A stretch of 64,000 nt of DNA from Vibrio alfacsensis (GCF_003544875.1 NZ_CP032093.1:2046001-2110000); one strand, 5' to 3'. Shown: positions 19,531-29,871, counted from the first letter of the stretch. Made by a program: numbers and translations. Notes: generated by a model from the letters alone, not told the origin.

Positions 19531-20607
19531 TCAGTTTACCATTGTAAAACTGATTGCATCTGGCTTCGACTTTCCTTGCCAATACATCGTACTACACACA
19601 CGATCAGCAAGCTGTTTATAGTAACTGGCATGCTCACTTTCCGGACGTCTTGCAACCGTTGGCATACCGGCATCAATGTCTTCTCGCATTGAAATATGCA
19701 AAGGAATTTGTCCTAATAATGCTAAGCCGAACTCGTGTGATATTTTTTCTGCTCCTCCAGTGCCAAAAATATGTTCAACAGCGCCACATTGACCGCAAAT
19801 GTGATAACTCATATTTTCAACGACCCCTACAACCGGCACGTTCACTTTATGAAACATGGCGGCACCTTTACGTGCATCAGCTAAAGCTAAGTCTTGCGGT
19901 GTTGTTACAATGACCGTGCCTGTTACTGGAATTTGCTGCGAAAGTGTCAGCTGAATATCCCCGGTGCCCGGCGGCATATCGATGACCAAATAATCTAACT
20001 CCGGCCAGTCGGTCTCGGTCAACAGTTGCGACAGCGCTTTCGAAGCCATAGGACCACGCCAAATAGCTGCCTCTGACTTATCCACTAAATAACCAATAGA
20101 ATGAGTATAGATTCCGTGAGCAAAAATCGGAGACATCCATTTCGCATCACGCACATCAGGTTTTGCATCTTCTTGACCAAGCATCATTGGCACTGAGGGG
20201 CCATAGATGTCTGCATCAAGTAAGCCGACTCGCGCGCCGGACTTGGCAATGGCTAATGCGAGGTTAACCGATGTGGTCGATTTCCCTACGCCACCTTTTG
20301 CAGAGCTGACCGCAATGATATTTTTTACGCCTTTCACCGCATTATTCACTTGGGTTTCAAGTGATTTAACCGCTTGTGTTATCTGGTAAGGAAAATCAGG
20401 TACGGTCCCCGAAGATTGCTGTTCTTTAATCCAATCGCCTAGCGCTGATTGAAGTTCGTTACTCGCAAAAGGCAGTGTAATTTGAATACCGCCTTGGGCT
20501 GGGATCCCAACGATCCCATGGATATCTGCCCAACTTTCCACTAATTGTGGGTGGTGAAACTGGTTGAGCCAATGACAAAAATCTTGTTTTGAAGTGAACT
20601 GATGCAT
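19531..20607 (-). CDS. mrp: Iron-sulfur cluster carrier protein Mrp (ApbC)
   Basis: A P-loop ATPase that carries and delivers Fe-S clusters. An N-terminal DUF59-like part is followed by the deviant Walker A SSAKGGVGKSTTSVNLA near residue 105, LDADIYGPSVPMMLG, and the cluster-binding pair CGQCG near 275. I use the ATG at 20607 (MHQFTSKQDF, 358 residues); an in-frame upstream codon adds seven residues of no clear value. It is divergent from metG, as in E. coli and many gammaproteobacteria. Confidence 0.95.
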   Translation of the reverse strand: MHQFTSKQDFCHWLNQFHHPQLVESWADIHGIVGIPAQGGIQITLPFASNELQSALGDWIKEQQSSGTVPDFPYQITQAVKSLETQVNNAVKGVKNIIAVSSAKGGVGKSTTSVNLALAIAKSGARVGLLDADIYGPSVPMMLGQEDAKPDVRDAKWMSPIFAHGIYTHSIGYLVDKSEAAIWRGPMASKALSQLLTETDWPELDYLVIDMPPGTGDIQLTLSQQIPVTGTVIVTTPQDLALADARKGAAMFHKVNVPVVGVVENMSYHICGQCGAVEHIFGTGGAEKISHEFGLALLGQIPLHISMREDIDAGMPTVARRPESEHASYYKQLADRVCSTMYWQGKSKPDAISFTMVN

Positions 20608-20801
20608 AAGGTCTCCTTTTATACTCAAGTCACCTAGAGGGGCTTGGGTACAGTACCTCTAATCGTAGCACTCAGTGAGCCGATTCAGAACCCCAAAAAA
20701 ACTAAGGCAATCCATGGTTTGATGCCTTGGCGTTAGGGAGCTCATGGGGTAGTATTATCCATCAAAATTTTTTTATACATCTCAAGAAGCGAATATTAAG
20801 T

Positions 20802-22877
20802 ATGGCAAACGATCCAAGACTCTCTACTCCAAGGAAATTATTGGTAACTTGTGCCCTTCCGTACGCTAACGGTTCGATCCACCTAGGTCACATGCTTGAG
20901 CACATTCAAGCTGACATCTGGGTTCGCTACCAACGCCTACGCGGCAACACTGTAAACTTCATCTGTGCTGACGATGCTCACGGCACACCAATCATGCTAA
21001 AAGCACAACAGATGGGTATTACACCAGAAGAGATGATCGCTGCTGTAAGTGAAGAGCACCAAAAAGACTTTGCTGGCTTTGATATTAGCTTTGATAACTA
21101 CCACAGCACACACTCAGAAGAGAACCGTGAGCTAGCTTCTCACATCTACCTAGAGCTGAAGAAAAACGGCTTTATCTCTAGCCGCACAATTTCTCAACTG
21201 TTCGACCCTGAGAAAGAAATGTTCCTACCAGATCGTTTCGTAAAAGGTACTTGTCCGAAGTGTAAGTCAGAAGACCAATACGGTGACAACTGTGATAACT
21301 GTGGTGAGACGTACAGCCCAACTGAACTGATCAACCCTAAATCAGCAGTGTCTGGCGCGACTCCGGTCATGAAAGACTCAGAGCACTTCTTCTTTGATCT
21401 TCCTCAGTTCGAAAGCATGCTAAAGGAATGGACTCGTTCTGGTTCTCTGCAATCAGAAACTGCTAACAAAATGCAAGAGTGGTTTGAGTCTGGTCTTCAA
21501 CAGTGGGATATCTCACGTGATGCACCTTACTTCGGCTTCGAAATCCCAGGTGAGAAAAACAAATTCTTCTACGTATGGCTAGATGCACCGGTTGGCTACA
21601 TGGCTTCTTTCAAGAACCTATGTGACAAAACTGACGGTCTAGACTTTGAGGAATACTGGAAGAAAGACAGCACAGCGGAACTTTACCACTTCATCGGTAA
21701 AGACATCGTTTACTTCCACTCTCTATTCTGGCCAGCTATGCTAGAGGGCAGTGGTTTCCGTAAGCCAAACAACGTATTTGTACACGGCTACGTAACCGTA
21801 AACGGTGCGAAGATGTCTAAGTCTAAAGGTACGTTTGTGAAAGCAAGCACTTACCTAGACCACCTAGATCCAGAGTGTCTACGTTACTACTACGCGGCTA
21901 AACTAAACAGCCGTATCGACGACCTAGACCTTAACCTTGAAGACTTCACGCAACGTGTAAACGCTGACGTAGTAAACAAAATTGTAAACCTAGCGTCTCG
22001 TAACGCTGGCTTCATCTCTAAACGTTTTGACGGCAAGCTAGCAGAAAACTTTGTTGAGCCAGAGCTATACAACGAGTTCGTTGCTGCATCAGACCGCATC
22101 GCTGAGCTTTTTGAAGCTCGTGAGTTTGGTCGAGCGATCCGCGAAATCACAGCATTAGCGGACAAAGCAAACCAATACGTTGATGAAAAAGCACCATGGG
22201 TTGTCGCAAAAGAAGAAGGCAAAGATCAGGAACTGCAAGAAATCTGTTCTGTAGGTATTAACCTATTCCGCGTTCTAATGACTTACCTGAAACCAGTTAT
22301 GCCTGCACTAGCTGCGCGTACTGAAGCTTTCCTTAACGAAGAGCTAACATGGGAAGGCATCGCGGCACCGCTTACTGGTCACGAAATCACGAAATTCAAA
22401 GCACTGTTCAACCGTATCGATCCTAAGAACATCGAAGCGATGATAGAAGCATCGAAAGAAGACGCAGCAGCTGAAATGGCAGCAAAAGAAAAAGCAGAAG
22501 CTGAGAAGACTAAAGCAAGCCAAACTGAGCTTGATAAAGATCCAATCGCTGAAGAGATCGAGTTCGACGCTTTTGCCGCCGTTGATATGCGTATTGCTCG
22601 CATCATTTCGTGCGAAGAAGTACCGAAAGCAGACAAGTTGCTTAAGTTCCAACTGGACATTGGTGGTGAAACTCGCCAAGTATTTTCAGGTATTAAGTCA
22701 GCGTACAAACCTGAAGAGCTAGAAGGCAAGCTAACGGTGATGGTCGCCAACCTAAAACCTCGTAAGATGAAGTTTGGTATGTCTGAGGGTATGATCCTAG
22801 CAGCAGGCCCTGGTGGCAGCGAACTATGGATCCTTGAACCACACGAAGGTGCTCAACCAGGTATGCGAGTGATGTAA
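20802..22877 (+). CDS. metG: Methionyl-tRNA synthetase
   Basis: Charges tRNA-Met in the cytoplasm. The class I HIGH-type motif is in [11 protein letters not shown] (near residue 25), the zinc knuckle is [18 protein letters not shown] (near 145), the KMSKS loop is [10 protein letters not shown] (near 333), and the C-terminal tRNA-binding dimerisation domain ([17 protein letters not shown] ... [15 protein letters not shown]) covers about 590-691. The start is ATG at 20802 ([12 protein letters not shown]); upstream in-frame sequence is leader. 691 residues, normal for the long dimeric form. Confidence 0.98.
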   Translation: MANDPRLSTPRKLLVTCALPYANGSIHLGHMLEHIQADIWVRYQRLRGNTVNFICADDAHGTPIMLKAQQMGITPEEMIAAVSEEHQKDFAGFDISFDNYHSTHSEENRELASHIYLELKKNGFISSRTISQLFDPEKEMFLPDRFVKGTCPKCKSEDQYGDNCDNCGETYSPTELINPKSAVSGATPVMKDSEHFFFDLPQFESMLKEWTRSGSLQSETANKMQEWFESGLQQWDISRDAPYFGFEIPGEKNKFFYVWLDAPVGYMASFKNLCDKTDGLDFEEYWKKDSTAELYHFIGKDIVYFHSLFWPAMLEGSGFRKPNNVFVHGYVTVNGAKMSKSKGTFVKASTYLDHLDPECLRYYYAAKLNSRIDDLDLNLEDFTQRVNADVVNKIVNLASRNAGFISKRFDGKLAENFVEPELYNEFVAASDRIAELFEAREFGRAIREITALADKANQYVDEKAPWVVAKEEGKDQELQEICSVGINLFRVLMTYLKPVMPALAARTEAFLNEELTWEGIAAPLTGHEITKFKALFNRIDPKNIEAMIEASKEDAAAEMAAKEKAEAEKTKASQTELDKDPIAEEIEFDAFAAVDMRIARIISCEEVPKADKLLKFQLDIGGETRQVFSGIKSAYKPEELEGKLTVMVANLKPRKMKFGMSEGMILAAGPGGSELWILEPHEGAQPGMRVM

Positions 22878-22904
22878 CTCGTTACTTTACGGTGAAAATA
22901 AATT

Positions 22905-22933
22905 ATCCCCACCCAATTCGGTGGGGATTTTTT
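22905..22933 (+). terminator. Rho-independent terminator of metG
   Basis: ATCCCCACC CAATTC GGTGGGGAT followed by seven T's, 28 bases after the metG stop. Confidence 0.95.
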
Positions 22934-23089
22934 TGATCAAATTCACACTTTTGGGGAGTGAACGCACCAAATGTGTACGCAGCCTTTCGCAATATATTCA
23001 CAACCATTTGTTTTATAACAACTTAATTATTGGCATCAAAACTGCTCTCACTTAGTTGCTAGGTCAAAAGCACTAACAAGGAGTTGGTT

Positions 23090-23896
23090 ATGTTTGTTTT
23101 GATTTCTACTTTGATCTCCGTTGCCATTCTGGTTGGGATCTACCACTTAGCGGATAAGCGAGCAAAGCAACACGCTCGCAAGTACCGATTACTCATTCTA
23201 TTACGGGATGTCACTTGCCTACTTCGTCGCCATCGAGCGGTGACACATCATGCGTTCCAAAATCAGCAACCCCTTGACGATGAGATTGCAGCTATCAACC
23301 AAGAATTGAACAGCACACTACATCAATTAGTGGAGACGTCTCGTTTTGAGAACAAACCCATGTATCGCGTGCTTCAAATCAAAATTGAGAAGTTGTTGAA
23401 GCAGTGGCAAGAACACTCATTAGCTCGAAATCAATTAGAACATGGCAAACTTATTCGCCATACCTTGTTTTTGATGGATGAGGTAACCATAGCTTGGCTT
23501 GCCGTTGTTCAAAGAAATGACCTCTACGACGAATATCAGATGAATTGGCAAACGGTCATGGACAACTTAGAGACGCTTACACAACTACGTATTAGCATTC
23601 AAGATATTCATACTCCAGGTGGCGTAATGCGAATAAAAAATTACGCTTCAGTCATGATTCGAAAGCTCAATCAATTAGCGGTCATTACTCCATTAAGCAT
23701 CGCGGCCCCGATACCTACAAAATCAATACATACTTTGAATGAATATATTGATGGCCGTGGTCAAGCGCTGAGTGAAGAAGACCTGTATAATATTACCTCT
23801 GAATTTTCTCTCGCTATATTTAATAGCTATGAACAAATACTATCCGACATAGTGGAAACCATATATCGGCCTTTGCCAGCATTGCGTCTTGCATAA
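23090..23896 (+). CDS. Uncharacterised protein with one N-terminal membrane segment
   Basis: I do not recognise this gene. The start is ATG at 23090, with AAGGAG seven bases upstream, giving 268 residues. Seen: an N-terminal membrane helix (FVLISTLISVAILVGIYHLA), a strongly basic stretch (DKRAKQHARKYR) that should stay in the cytoplasm, then almost pure helix-forming sequence with no cysteine cluster, no P-loop and few glycines. An RDVTCLLRRHRAVTHH segment near residue 45 recalls the start of NIT-type (nitrate/nitrite-sensing) helical bundles, but the match is weak and I do not claim it. It stands alone with its own terminator, downstream of metG. Base composition is like its neighbours. Confidence 0.75.
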   Translation: MFVLISTLISVAILVGIYHLADKRAKQHARKYRLLILLRDVTCLLRRHRAVTHHAFQNQQPLDDEIAAINQELNSTLHQLVETSRFENKPMYRVLQIKIEKLLKQWQEHSLARNQLEHGKLIRHTLFLMDEVTIAWLAVVQRNDLYDEYQMNWQTVMDNLETLTQLRISIQDIHTPGGVMRIKNYASVMIRKLNQLAVITPLSIAAPIPTKSIHTLNEYIDGRGQALSEEDLYNITSEFSLAIFNSYEQILSDIVETIYRPLPALRLA

Positions 23897-23931
23897 GCAA
23901 TATCCCACTACATACAATCAACGCATAAAAT

Positions 23932-23962
23932 AAAACCGCAGGCTCTCACCTGCGGTTTTTTG
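23932..23962 (+). terminator. Rho-independent terminator after the uncharacterised gene
   Basis: AAACCGCAGG CTCTCA CCTGCGGTTTTTT, a 10-bp stem with a T tail. It may also act on fadR from the other side. Confidence 0.92.
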
Positions 23963-23996
23963 CATCCCTTTTTCAGCAAAATAGTCTACTGAGGAT

Positions 23997-24074
23997 TGTT
24001 TACTAACTTATGGTTTACTAACTTAGTCTTCACGGACTTATTGTTTGCTAACTTGAGTTTACTAACTCGTCGCT
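23997..24074. repeat. Imperfect direct repeats of TTTACTAACTT downstream of fadR
   Basis: Four copies of a TTT(A/G)CTAACTT-like unit lie near 23999, 24013, 24044 and 24058, at irregular spacing of about 14-30 bases. They fill the 3' region between the terminator and the fadR stop. No coding sense or hairpin is evident. Confidence 0.7.
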
Positions 24075-24094
24075 AATTAGCTTTAGTGTTCAAC

Positions 24095-24934
24095 TTAGCT
24101 ATCATCTTCAGTAAAGTTAGTTGGCAACTCTTGCTTCATTTCGTTCCAGATTTGCGCACTTTCCATACCGTAGTGACGGATCAATACTGGCAACTGGTCT
24201 CGCTCCCCTGTTTCACACGTCTCTAACAACTGTTGATAGAACTTTAGCGCCAATTCACGAGAAGCAGGATTAGAAAAGTAGTAACTACCCACACGATCGT
24301 ATAGCTTTCTCAAACCATTGAAGATCAGACCGTAAATTTGGTTACCAGAATGGAATGCCAAACGTTGGAATAGCATGTAATCGTAGTAGTTGAATGTTTT
24401 CGCGATCAAAATTTCCTGACGCTTAGATTCATCTTTTTCGTTGTCTTCTTTTACACTTTGACGAATTTTATCAGCGTATGGGGAGGCCGACATAAACTCA
24501 TCCCAAGACGGGGCTTGAATCAATGCTTCACAAGAATCAATAACATTTTTGATTGTTCGCTCAGAGCTCTCTTTATTTGCTTTGAAAGCATAGCGCATAA
24601 AAATTGGGCTGATATTGGTACGCGCGGCAAGTAAATCTTCTACGATGTTCGTTGCGTTATCAACGTCTAGCGTCATCAACGTATCTAAAATATGTAAACC
24701 CGATGTCTCCATAAACTGATTTACTTTGGTTGGTTTACCATGCTGAATGGTCAACCATCCATCACGAGCCAAACGCTGTAATACTTCACGCAATGTGGTT
24801 CGAGTAACGCCTATGAGTTCTGATAGTTCACGTTCAGCTGGTAAAATAGAGCCTGGTGGAAAACGGCCGTTCCAAATGCTCTCAATAATATATTTTTCTG
24901 CAAACCCTGCAGGGCTCTTAGCCTTAATGACCAT
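24095..24934 (-). CDS. fadR: Fatty-acid metabolism regulator FadR (Vibrio type)
   Basis: GntR-family DNA-binding protein that represses fatty-acid degradation and activates unsaturated fatty-acid synthesis, released from DNA by long-chain acyl-CoA. The winged helix is at about residues 10-75 ([31 protein letters not shown]). Starting at [10 protein letters not shown] (24934) the protein has 279 residues against 239 in E. coli; the extra 40 or so lie at about 138-177 (from APSWDEF to DESKRQEI). An insertion here is established for Vibrio FadR and creates a second acyl-CoA site in V. cholerae. It is divergent from nhaB, as in E. coli. Confidence 0.97.
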   Translation of the reverse strand: MVIKAKSPAGFAEKYIIESIWNGRFPPGSILPAERELSELIGVTRTTLREVLQRLARDGWLTIQHGKPTKVNQFMETSGLHILDTLMTLDVDNATNIVEDLLAARTNISPIFMRYAFKANKESSERTIKNVIDSCEALIQAPSWDEFMSASPYADKIRQSVKEDNEKDESKRQEILIAKTFNYYDYMLFQRLAFHSGNQIYGLIFNGLRKLYDRVGSYYFSNPASRELALKFYQQLLETCETGERDQLPVLIRHYGMESAQIWNEMKQELPTNFTEDDS

Positions 24935-25576
24935 TCTATTTTTATCCAATATTGATTTCTAAGGGTCGATGCGACTCATCATACCACTACTTAACGATTT
25001 GCGAAAATTAACGATCAATAAATGAAACGAAATCTCAATATAGAGTTAATACTCTATATATAATCTCAATGTAAAATAACAGTTGGTTGAATCCAAATGG
25101 CTAAAACTGATAATTTGATTAAATCACTTCCACCACAAAGCAAGAATAAATAAAGCTTACTTCGTCACATTTTTCTGTTCAAAATATGCAAAATAAATTT
25201 GTATTGCCGGATGAATATTCTCTCTTAACTGCTCTTTTCTACTAATTGCACTGCATTTAAAATGCTAGGTGATTTTTCTTAAGCTTTTCATGCTATAGTA
25301 ACGCCGTTTTGATCGCGTTATTACAATAAAAAAGTGGCTTTAGTCGGAAGCATTACGTTTTGTGATTGACTAAAAAATGCCGGCGTGTAGAGTTTGCGGT
25401 CAAAAGTGAGCGGTGCTTAAGTTCAGGGGAAGTAACTTGGCAAGACTGCAGTACCATAATGGATTGTTGTTTTTCTAAGTTGCTGTTTTAAAAGACTAAC
25501 CAATAAGTCTAACAAACAGATACTTAAGCACTATTTAATAGTGTCTATTCATCATTTTGTTATAAAGAGAAATATC
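24935..25576. other. fadR-nhaB intergenic region with a long nhaB leader
   Basis: There is no convincing gene in these 642 bases. A TATAGT box at about 25292-25297, preceded by GCTTTTCATGC, would start nhaB transcription near 25305 and give a leader of about 270 nt, rich in short stems (GCCGGCGTGTAG, GGCAAGACTGCAGTACC). The fadR side is very AT-rich (AATATAGAGTTAATACTCTATATATAA, itself an inverted repeat) and should carry the fadR promoter. The leader may be regulatory or hide a small RNA; nothing identifies it. Confidence 0.4.
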
Positions 25577-27163
25577 ATGCCGATGTCGCTCGGAAATGCT
25601 TTTATCAAGAACTTTCTTGGTAAGGCGCCAGATTGGTACAAAGTTACCATTATTGCCTTTCTAATTCTTAACCCAATAGTCTTCTTTCTAATTGACCCTT
25701 TTGTCGCTGGTTGGTTGCTTGTCGCGGAATTTATTTTCACGCTTGCGATGGCGCTAAAGTGTTACCCACTTCAACCTGGTGGTCTACTCGCCATTGAAGC
25801 CGTCGCCATTGGTATGACGACTCCGGGTCAGGTAAAGCACGAACTTGTAGCAAACATAGAGGTATTGTTACTGTTGGTATTCATGGTAGCGGGCATCTAC
25901 TTCATGAAGAACCTACTACTGTTCATCTTCACTAAGATCTTGCTTGGCATCCGCTCAAAGACCCTACTTTCATTAGCGTTCTGTTTTGCAGCGGCTTTCT
26001 TGTCAGCATTCTTGGACGCACTGACGGTTATCGCGGTAGTCATCAGTGTCGCTGTAGGCTTCTACTCGATTTACCACAAAGTCGCTTCTGGTAACCCAAT
26101 TGGTGACCACGATCATACTCAAGATGACACCATTACTGAGCTAACTCGTGATGACCTCGAAAACTACCGTGCATTCCTACGTTCTCTACTTATGCACGCA
26201 GGTGTTGGTACGGCCTTAGGTGGTGTAACAACCATGGTGGGTGAGCCGCAAAACCTAATTATCGCGGACCAAGCAGGTTGGCTATTTGGTGAGTTCCTAA
26301 TCCGCATGTCACCAGTGACATTACCTGTTTTCTTCTGTGGTTTGATCACATGTGCGGTTGTCGAAAAATTAAAAGTATTTGGTTACGGAACTCGCTTGCC
26401 TGACAACGTTCGTCAAATCCTTGTCGATTTTGATCGTGAAGAGCGTAAAACTCGCACAAACCAAGACGTAGCAAAACTGTGGGTGCAAAGCATCATTGCC
26501 GTTTGGTTAATCGCCGCTCTGGCTCTTCACTTAGCCGCGGTAGGTTTGATTGGTCTGTCGGTGATTATTCTAGCAACGTCATTTACCGGTGTTATCGAAG
26601 AGCACTCGATGGGTAAGGCGTTTGAAGAAGCATTGCCGTTTACTGCTCTACTGGCTGTATTTTTCTCTATTGTTGCAGTCATCATCGATCAAGAGCTATT
26701 TAAGCCTGTTATCGATGCGGTTCTTGCCGTTGAAGATAAGAGTACACAGTTAGCGCTGTTCTATGTGGCAAACGGCTTACTTTCAATGGTGTCTGATAAC
26801 GTATTCGTTGGTACGGTGTACATCAACGAAGTAAAAGCAGCATTGGTTGAGGGTTTAATTACTCGTGACCAATTTGACCTACTGGCAGTGGCTATCAACA
26901 CAGGTACTAACCTACCGTCGGTTGCAACGCCAAACGGTCAAGCGGCATTCCTATTCCTATTGACATCAGCGCTTGCTCCACTTGTTCGTTTATCTTACGG
27001 TCGAATGGTTGTCATGGCTCTGCCATACACTATCGTGTTGGCTCTTGTTGGCCTAATGGGAATCATGTTCTTCTTGGAACCTGCAACAGCATTCTTCTAC
27101 GAAGCTGGGTGGGTTGTACCAAGCAGTGCCGATTTAACGCCTGCCATTTCTGTTGGTCACTAA
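25577..27163 (+). CDS. nhaB: Na+/H+ antiporter NhaB
   Basis: Electrogenic sodium-proton antiporter of the inner membrane, important for Na+ export in marine Vibrio. I use the ATG at 25577 ([15 protein letters not shown], 528 residues), which follows AAGAGA and matches the family start; the ORF could be extended 12 codons upstream without support. About a dozen hydrophobic segments; family features include [39 protein letters not shown] and [22 protein letters not shown]. It sits upstream of dsbB, the order nhaB-dsbB found in E. coli. Confidence 0.98.
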   Translation: MPMSLGNAFIKNFLGKAPDWYKVTIIAFLILNPIVFFLIDPFVAGWLLVAEFIFTLAMALKCYPLQPGGLLAIEAVAIGMTTPGQVKHELVANIEVLLLLVFMVAGIYFMKNLLLFIFTKILLGIRSKTLLSLAFCFAAAFLSAFLDALTVIAVVISVAVGFYSIYHKVASGNPIGDHDHTQDDTITELTRDDLENYRAFLRSLLMHAGVGTALGGVTTMVGEPQNLIIADQAGWLFGEFLIRMSPVTLPVFFCGLITCAVVEKLKVFGYGTRLPDNVRQILVDFDREERKTRTNQDVAKLWVQSIIAVWLIAALALHLAAVGLIGLSVIILATSFTGVIEEHSMGKAFEEALPFTALLAVFFSIVAVIIDQELFKPVIDAVLAVEDKSTQLALFYVANGLLSMVSDNVFVGTVYINEVKAALVEGLITRDQFDLLAVAINTGTNLPSVATPNGQAAFLFLLTSALAPLVRLSYGRMVVMALPYTIVLALVGLMGIMFFLEPATAFFYEAGWVVPSSADLTPAISVGH

Positions 27164-27245
27164 AATTTATGTTGATAAGGAAACTTATCCAAGATAAAAA
27201 GCTCTGAGTAATCAGGCTTTTCTATTTCAAACAGGATTGAAAACC

Positions 27246-27782
27246 GTGGCTATTTTTGCATCACTTAATCAATTTTCGAAAGGACGCTTATCTTGGCTCC
27301 TCCTCCTTTTAGCAATTGTCTTTTTTGAAGCCTGTGCGCTGTTTTTCGAACACGTCATGATGTTAGCACCGTGCGTAATGTGTATTTATGAGCGTGTGGC
27401 GATGTTAGGTATTGCTGGAGCAGCATTGCTAGGTTTCATCGCGCCGAATAATGCCGCAGTAAGATGGGCCGCATTGGCCGCATGGGGGGCAAGTGCATAC
27501 AAGGGCTTGATGCTCGCGATGCAGCATGTTGAGTACCAATTCAACCCATCACCTTTTGCTACTTGTGATCTTTTCGTGACGTTCCCAAGTTGGGCTCCCC
27601 TTAACAAGTGGGCTCCTTGGATGTTTGAAGCGTACGGTGATTGTGCAAAAGTAGTATGGCAATTCCTTGGTCTTTCGATGCCTCAGTGGCTTGTGATTAT
27701 CTTTGCAGGTAACTTGGTTGTACTCGCATTTATTGTCATTGCTCAGTTCTTTAACACCAAAAACAAGAACCCTATCCGATAA
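27246..27782 (+). CDS. dsbB: Disulfide bond formation protein DsbB
   Basis: Inner-membrane quinone reductase that reoxidises DsbA. Four membrane helices; the first periplasmic pair is in APCVMCIYERVAM and the second loop has the other two cysteines (PFATCDLF and YGDCAKV). The best start is GTG at 27246 (178 residues), with AGGA about nine bases upstream; a TTG at 27237 has no usable ribosome site. It is 82 bp after nhaB and probably cotranscribed, with only a weak hairpin (about 27195-27220) between. Confidence 0.96.
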   Translation: MAIFASLNQFSKGRLSWLLLLLAIVFFEACALFFEHVMMLAPCVMCIYERVAMLGIAGAALLGFIAPNNAAVRWAALAAWGASAYKGLMLAMQHVEYQFNPSPFATCDLFVTFPSWAPLNKWAPWMFEAYGDCAKVVWQFLGLSMPQWLVIIFAGNLVVLAFIVIAQFFNTKNKNPIR

Positions 27783-27864
27783 GCACTCTCACTAGCCTTA
27801 GTGAGACTCATGGTACTTTCGAAAACATATGTCTCGTCCTAAAACACGTTGACAGTTTTATACT

Positions 27865-27895
27865 AAGCCAACTGCGTTAGCAGTTGGCTTTTTTT
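27865..27895 (+). terminator. Terminator after dsbB, inside the IS remnant
   Basis: AAGCCAACTGC GTTA GCAGTTGGCTTTTTTT, an 11-bp perfect stem with a T run. It probably came with the insertion sequence but can now end dsbB transcription. Confidence 0.88.
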
Positions 27896-27956
27896 AATGA
27901 ACCTCATTTGGGGTTTTCATCCCGAGACTAAGGTGCGGTCTCATATTGTTATAGAT
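27894..27956 (-). pseudogene. C-terminal fragment of IS3-family transposase (OrfB)
   Basis: Only 20 codons plus stop survive: the YNN-RPH-SLG-KTP-E motif that closes the DDE integrase domain of IS3-family OrfB proteins. No start, no catalytic residues. It cannot make a functional transposase. Confidence 0.8.
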
Positions 27957-28056
27957 ATGTCTCGTCCTAAGATGGGTTGACACATTGAAGGCGAGAACTG
28001 GCTTCAGCAATGTATGCGTAGTTCGAAGCTACTTTTAGGTACGACTTACGAGCCAA

Positions 28057-28680
28057 TCAATTGTCTGAATTGGTATTTCCGCAGCACTGTTTGAATTTTT
28101 TGCCACTTTCGCAAGGACAAGGATCGTTACGTCCAACCCCTTTGAATGGGTTTAGACTTTTCGATTTTTTGCCAACCATCAACTCATCCGCTCCCAAAGC
28201 CACTTCATTGATCATTAAATCAAATTGCTCAACGAAGTCACTGAATGCTGGCGGAGTATCGATACCTGCTTCACGCATGTATTGCTGCGTTTGTTCTTCA
28301 TCAATCGCTAACATCATTGTCGTCAATAGCGCTTGCAGCATGCGCTCAAGGCCGTCATTGAGCGCTACGTCTTGCCACTGCTCTTCAATCATTGGCCAAA
28401 CAGACATAAAGCCCTCAGCAAAGTCTGCCAATTGCTCCGCATTGCTTTCAGTCAACGCAAGAATGGAATATTCATTGCGTAAGATATAGTTATGCTGTTT
28501 GTGGATCTGCAGTTCAACAAGAGGTTGAATCGCTTTGTAGCCCTCGCCTAAAAGCGATTCTAACCAGGTTTCTGGTGCCAAAGGTTTCGTAGTTAGGTTG
28601 GCTGCCAGTACTGCGCCTTCCATAAATAGTGAAGATTCTTCAAACTGAACTTCACCTTTCTCAATTAGTGTGTATTGCAT
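28057..28680 (-). CDS. YecA/UPF0149-family protein with SEC-C motif
   Basis: The 207-residue product is mostly helical and acidic (UPF0149 type) and ends in the zinc-binding SEC-C motif GRNDPCPCESGKKFKQCCG, as in YecA and the SecA tail. YecA of E. coli binds metal and the ribosome and has been linked to SecA-like handling of nascent proteins; the function here is by similarity only. It is divergent from dusC and monocistronic. Confidence 0.85.
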   Translation of the reverse strand: MQYTLIEKGEVQFEESSLFMEGAVLAANLTTKPLAPETWLESLLGEGYKAIQPLVELQIHKQHNYILRNEYSILALTESNAEQLADFAEGFMSVWPMIEEQWQDVALNDGLERMLQALLTTMMLAIDEEQTQQYMREAGIDTPPAFSDFVEQFDLMINEVALGADELMVGKKSKSLNPFKGVGRNDPCPCESGKKFKQCCGNTNSDN

Positions 28681-28836
28681 GATATCTGGTTTCCCATGAA
28701 TTTGGCGGCATTATACCCTAGCCCTAATAAGATGCTAGTTGATGTGGAGTCAAGCGACTGACTCTTTTAATGACAAATATCCCCCACACCGCTACAATCG
28801 CGTTCCATTTTCTCACCAAACTTTATTAGGCAAGCT

Positions 28837-29796
28837 ATGCGAGTTGTATTAGGCCCGATGGAAGGCGTTTTAGACCATTTGATGCGTCAAATTCTGACCG
28901 AAATAAACGACTATGACCTGTGTGTCACCGAATTCGTTCGTGTCGTCGATCAGTTACTGCCTGATCATGTATTCCATCGTTTGTGTCCCGAACTACTTCA
29001 AGGTTCGCAAACCGCTTCCGGCGTGCCTGTTCATGTACAGTTGCTCGGTCAAGATCCTCGTTGGATGGCTGAAAATGCAATCAAAGCGGCGGAATTGGGC
29101 GCACGCGGCGTCGACTTAAACTTTGGTTGTCCTGCCAAGTTGGTGAACAAAAGTAAAGGGGGGGCAGCGTTACTGCAACATCCTGAGCTTATTCATAACG
29201 TCGTTAAAGCCTGTCGTGACGCCGTTCCTGCCAACATTCCAGTAACAGCAAAGATTCGACTTGGTTGGGAAAACCCAGAAGACTGTTTTGAGATTGTTGA
29301 TGCTATTCAATCTGCAGGCGCGAATGAACTGACTGTGCACGCTCGTACAAAAGAAGGGGGTTACAAGGCCTCTGAGATCAAATGGGAATACATCACTAAA
29401 ATTCGTGAACGCTTTGATATTCCATTAATTGCCAATGGTGAGATTTGGAACTATGAAGATGGACAGCGCTGTATCGCAACAACGGGCGTCGACTCTTTAA
29501 TGGTATGTCGCGGCGCGTTTAATATTCCGAATCTTGGCAATATGGTCAAACACAACCACCAGCCGATGCCTTGGTCAGAAGTGGTTGAACTGTTGATTTA
29601 CTACTCGCAATTTGAAATGAAAGGCGACAAAGGCTTGTACTATCCAAACCGTGTTAAACAATGGTTTTCTTACTTGCGCCAAGCTTATCCAGAAGCAAAT
29701 GAACTTTTCCGCGAAATTCGCGTGTTCAACAAAGCGGCTCCGATTGTTGAACATATTCAGCGTTATCGAGATAAACGACAAACGCAAGTCGCGTAA
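28837..29796 (+). CDS. dusC: tRNA-dihydrouridine(16) synthase DusC
   Basis: FMN enzyme that reduces uridine 16 in the tRNA D-loop. The 319-residue protein has the Dus N-terminus [13 protein letters not shown], the catalytic cysteine in [21 protein letters not shown] (near residue 98), VTAKIRLGW and [11 protein letters not shown], and the C-terminal helical domain. The VLGPMEGV and [13 protein letters not shown] forms are those of DusC rather than DusA or DusB. Confidence 0.95.
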   Translation: MRVVLGPMEGVLDHLMRQILTEINDYDLCVTEFVRVVDQLLPDHVFHRLCPELLQGSQTASGVPVHVQLLGQDPRWMAENAIKAAELGARGVDLNFGCPAKLVNKSKGGAALLQHPELIHNVVKACRDAVPANIPVTAKIRLGWENPEDCFEIVDAIQSAGANELTVHARTKEGGYKASEIKWEYITKIRERFDIPLIANGEIWNYEDGQRCIATTGVDSLMVCRGAFNIPNLGNMVKHNHQPMPWSEVVELLIYYSQFEMKGDKGLYYPNRVKQWFSYLRQAYPEANELFREIRVFNKAAPIVEHIQRYRDKRQTQVA

Positions 29797-29827
29797 TCTG
29801 CGCCTATCTCATTAATAAACCAATATC

Positions 29828-29853
29828 AAAAGGGCGATTCAATCGCCCTTTTT
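29828..29853 (+). terminator. Terminator between dusC and the diguanylate cyclase gene
   Basis: AAAAGGGCGATT CAATCGCCCTTTTT, a strong stem between convergent genes with A and T tracts on both sides. Confidence 0.92.
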
Positions 29854-29871
29854 CAATAACGATCACATATT

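Larger units (their letters stand above)
27827..27983 (-). mobile_element. Remnant of an IS3-family insertion sequence
   Basis: A 16-base sequence ATATGTCTCGTCCTAA occurs at 27827 and again at 27955, and each copy goes on with a related GTTGACA segment. Between them, on the minus strand, lie the last 20 codons of an IS3-family transposase, reading IYNNMRPHLSLGMKTPNEVH and a stop, then a hairpin. The repeats look like right-hand ends of the same kind of element in direct orientation, so this is the rubble of one or two insertions rather than an intact element. The rest of the gap to 28056 holds no gene. Confidence 0.75.

Noticed and set aside
23997..24074. CRISPR-like array in the repeats downstream of fadR.
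   Set aside because: Units are too short (11 bases), irregularly spaced and not separated by unique spacers of constant length; no cas genes.
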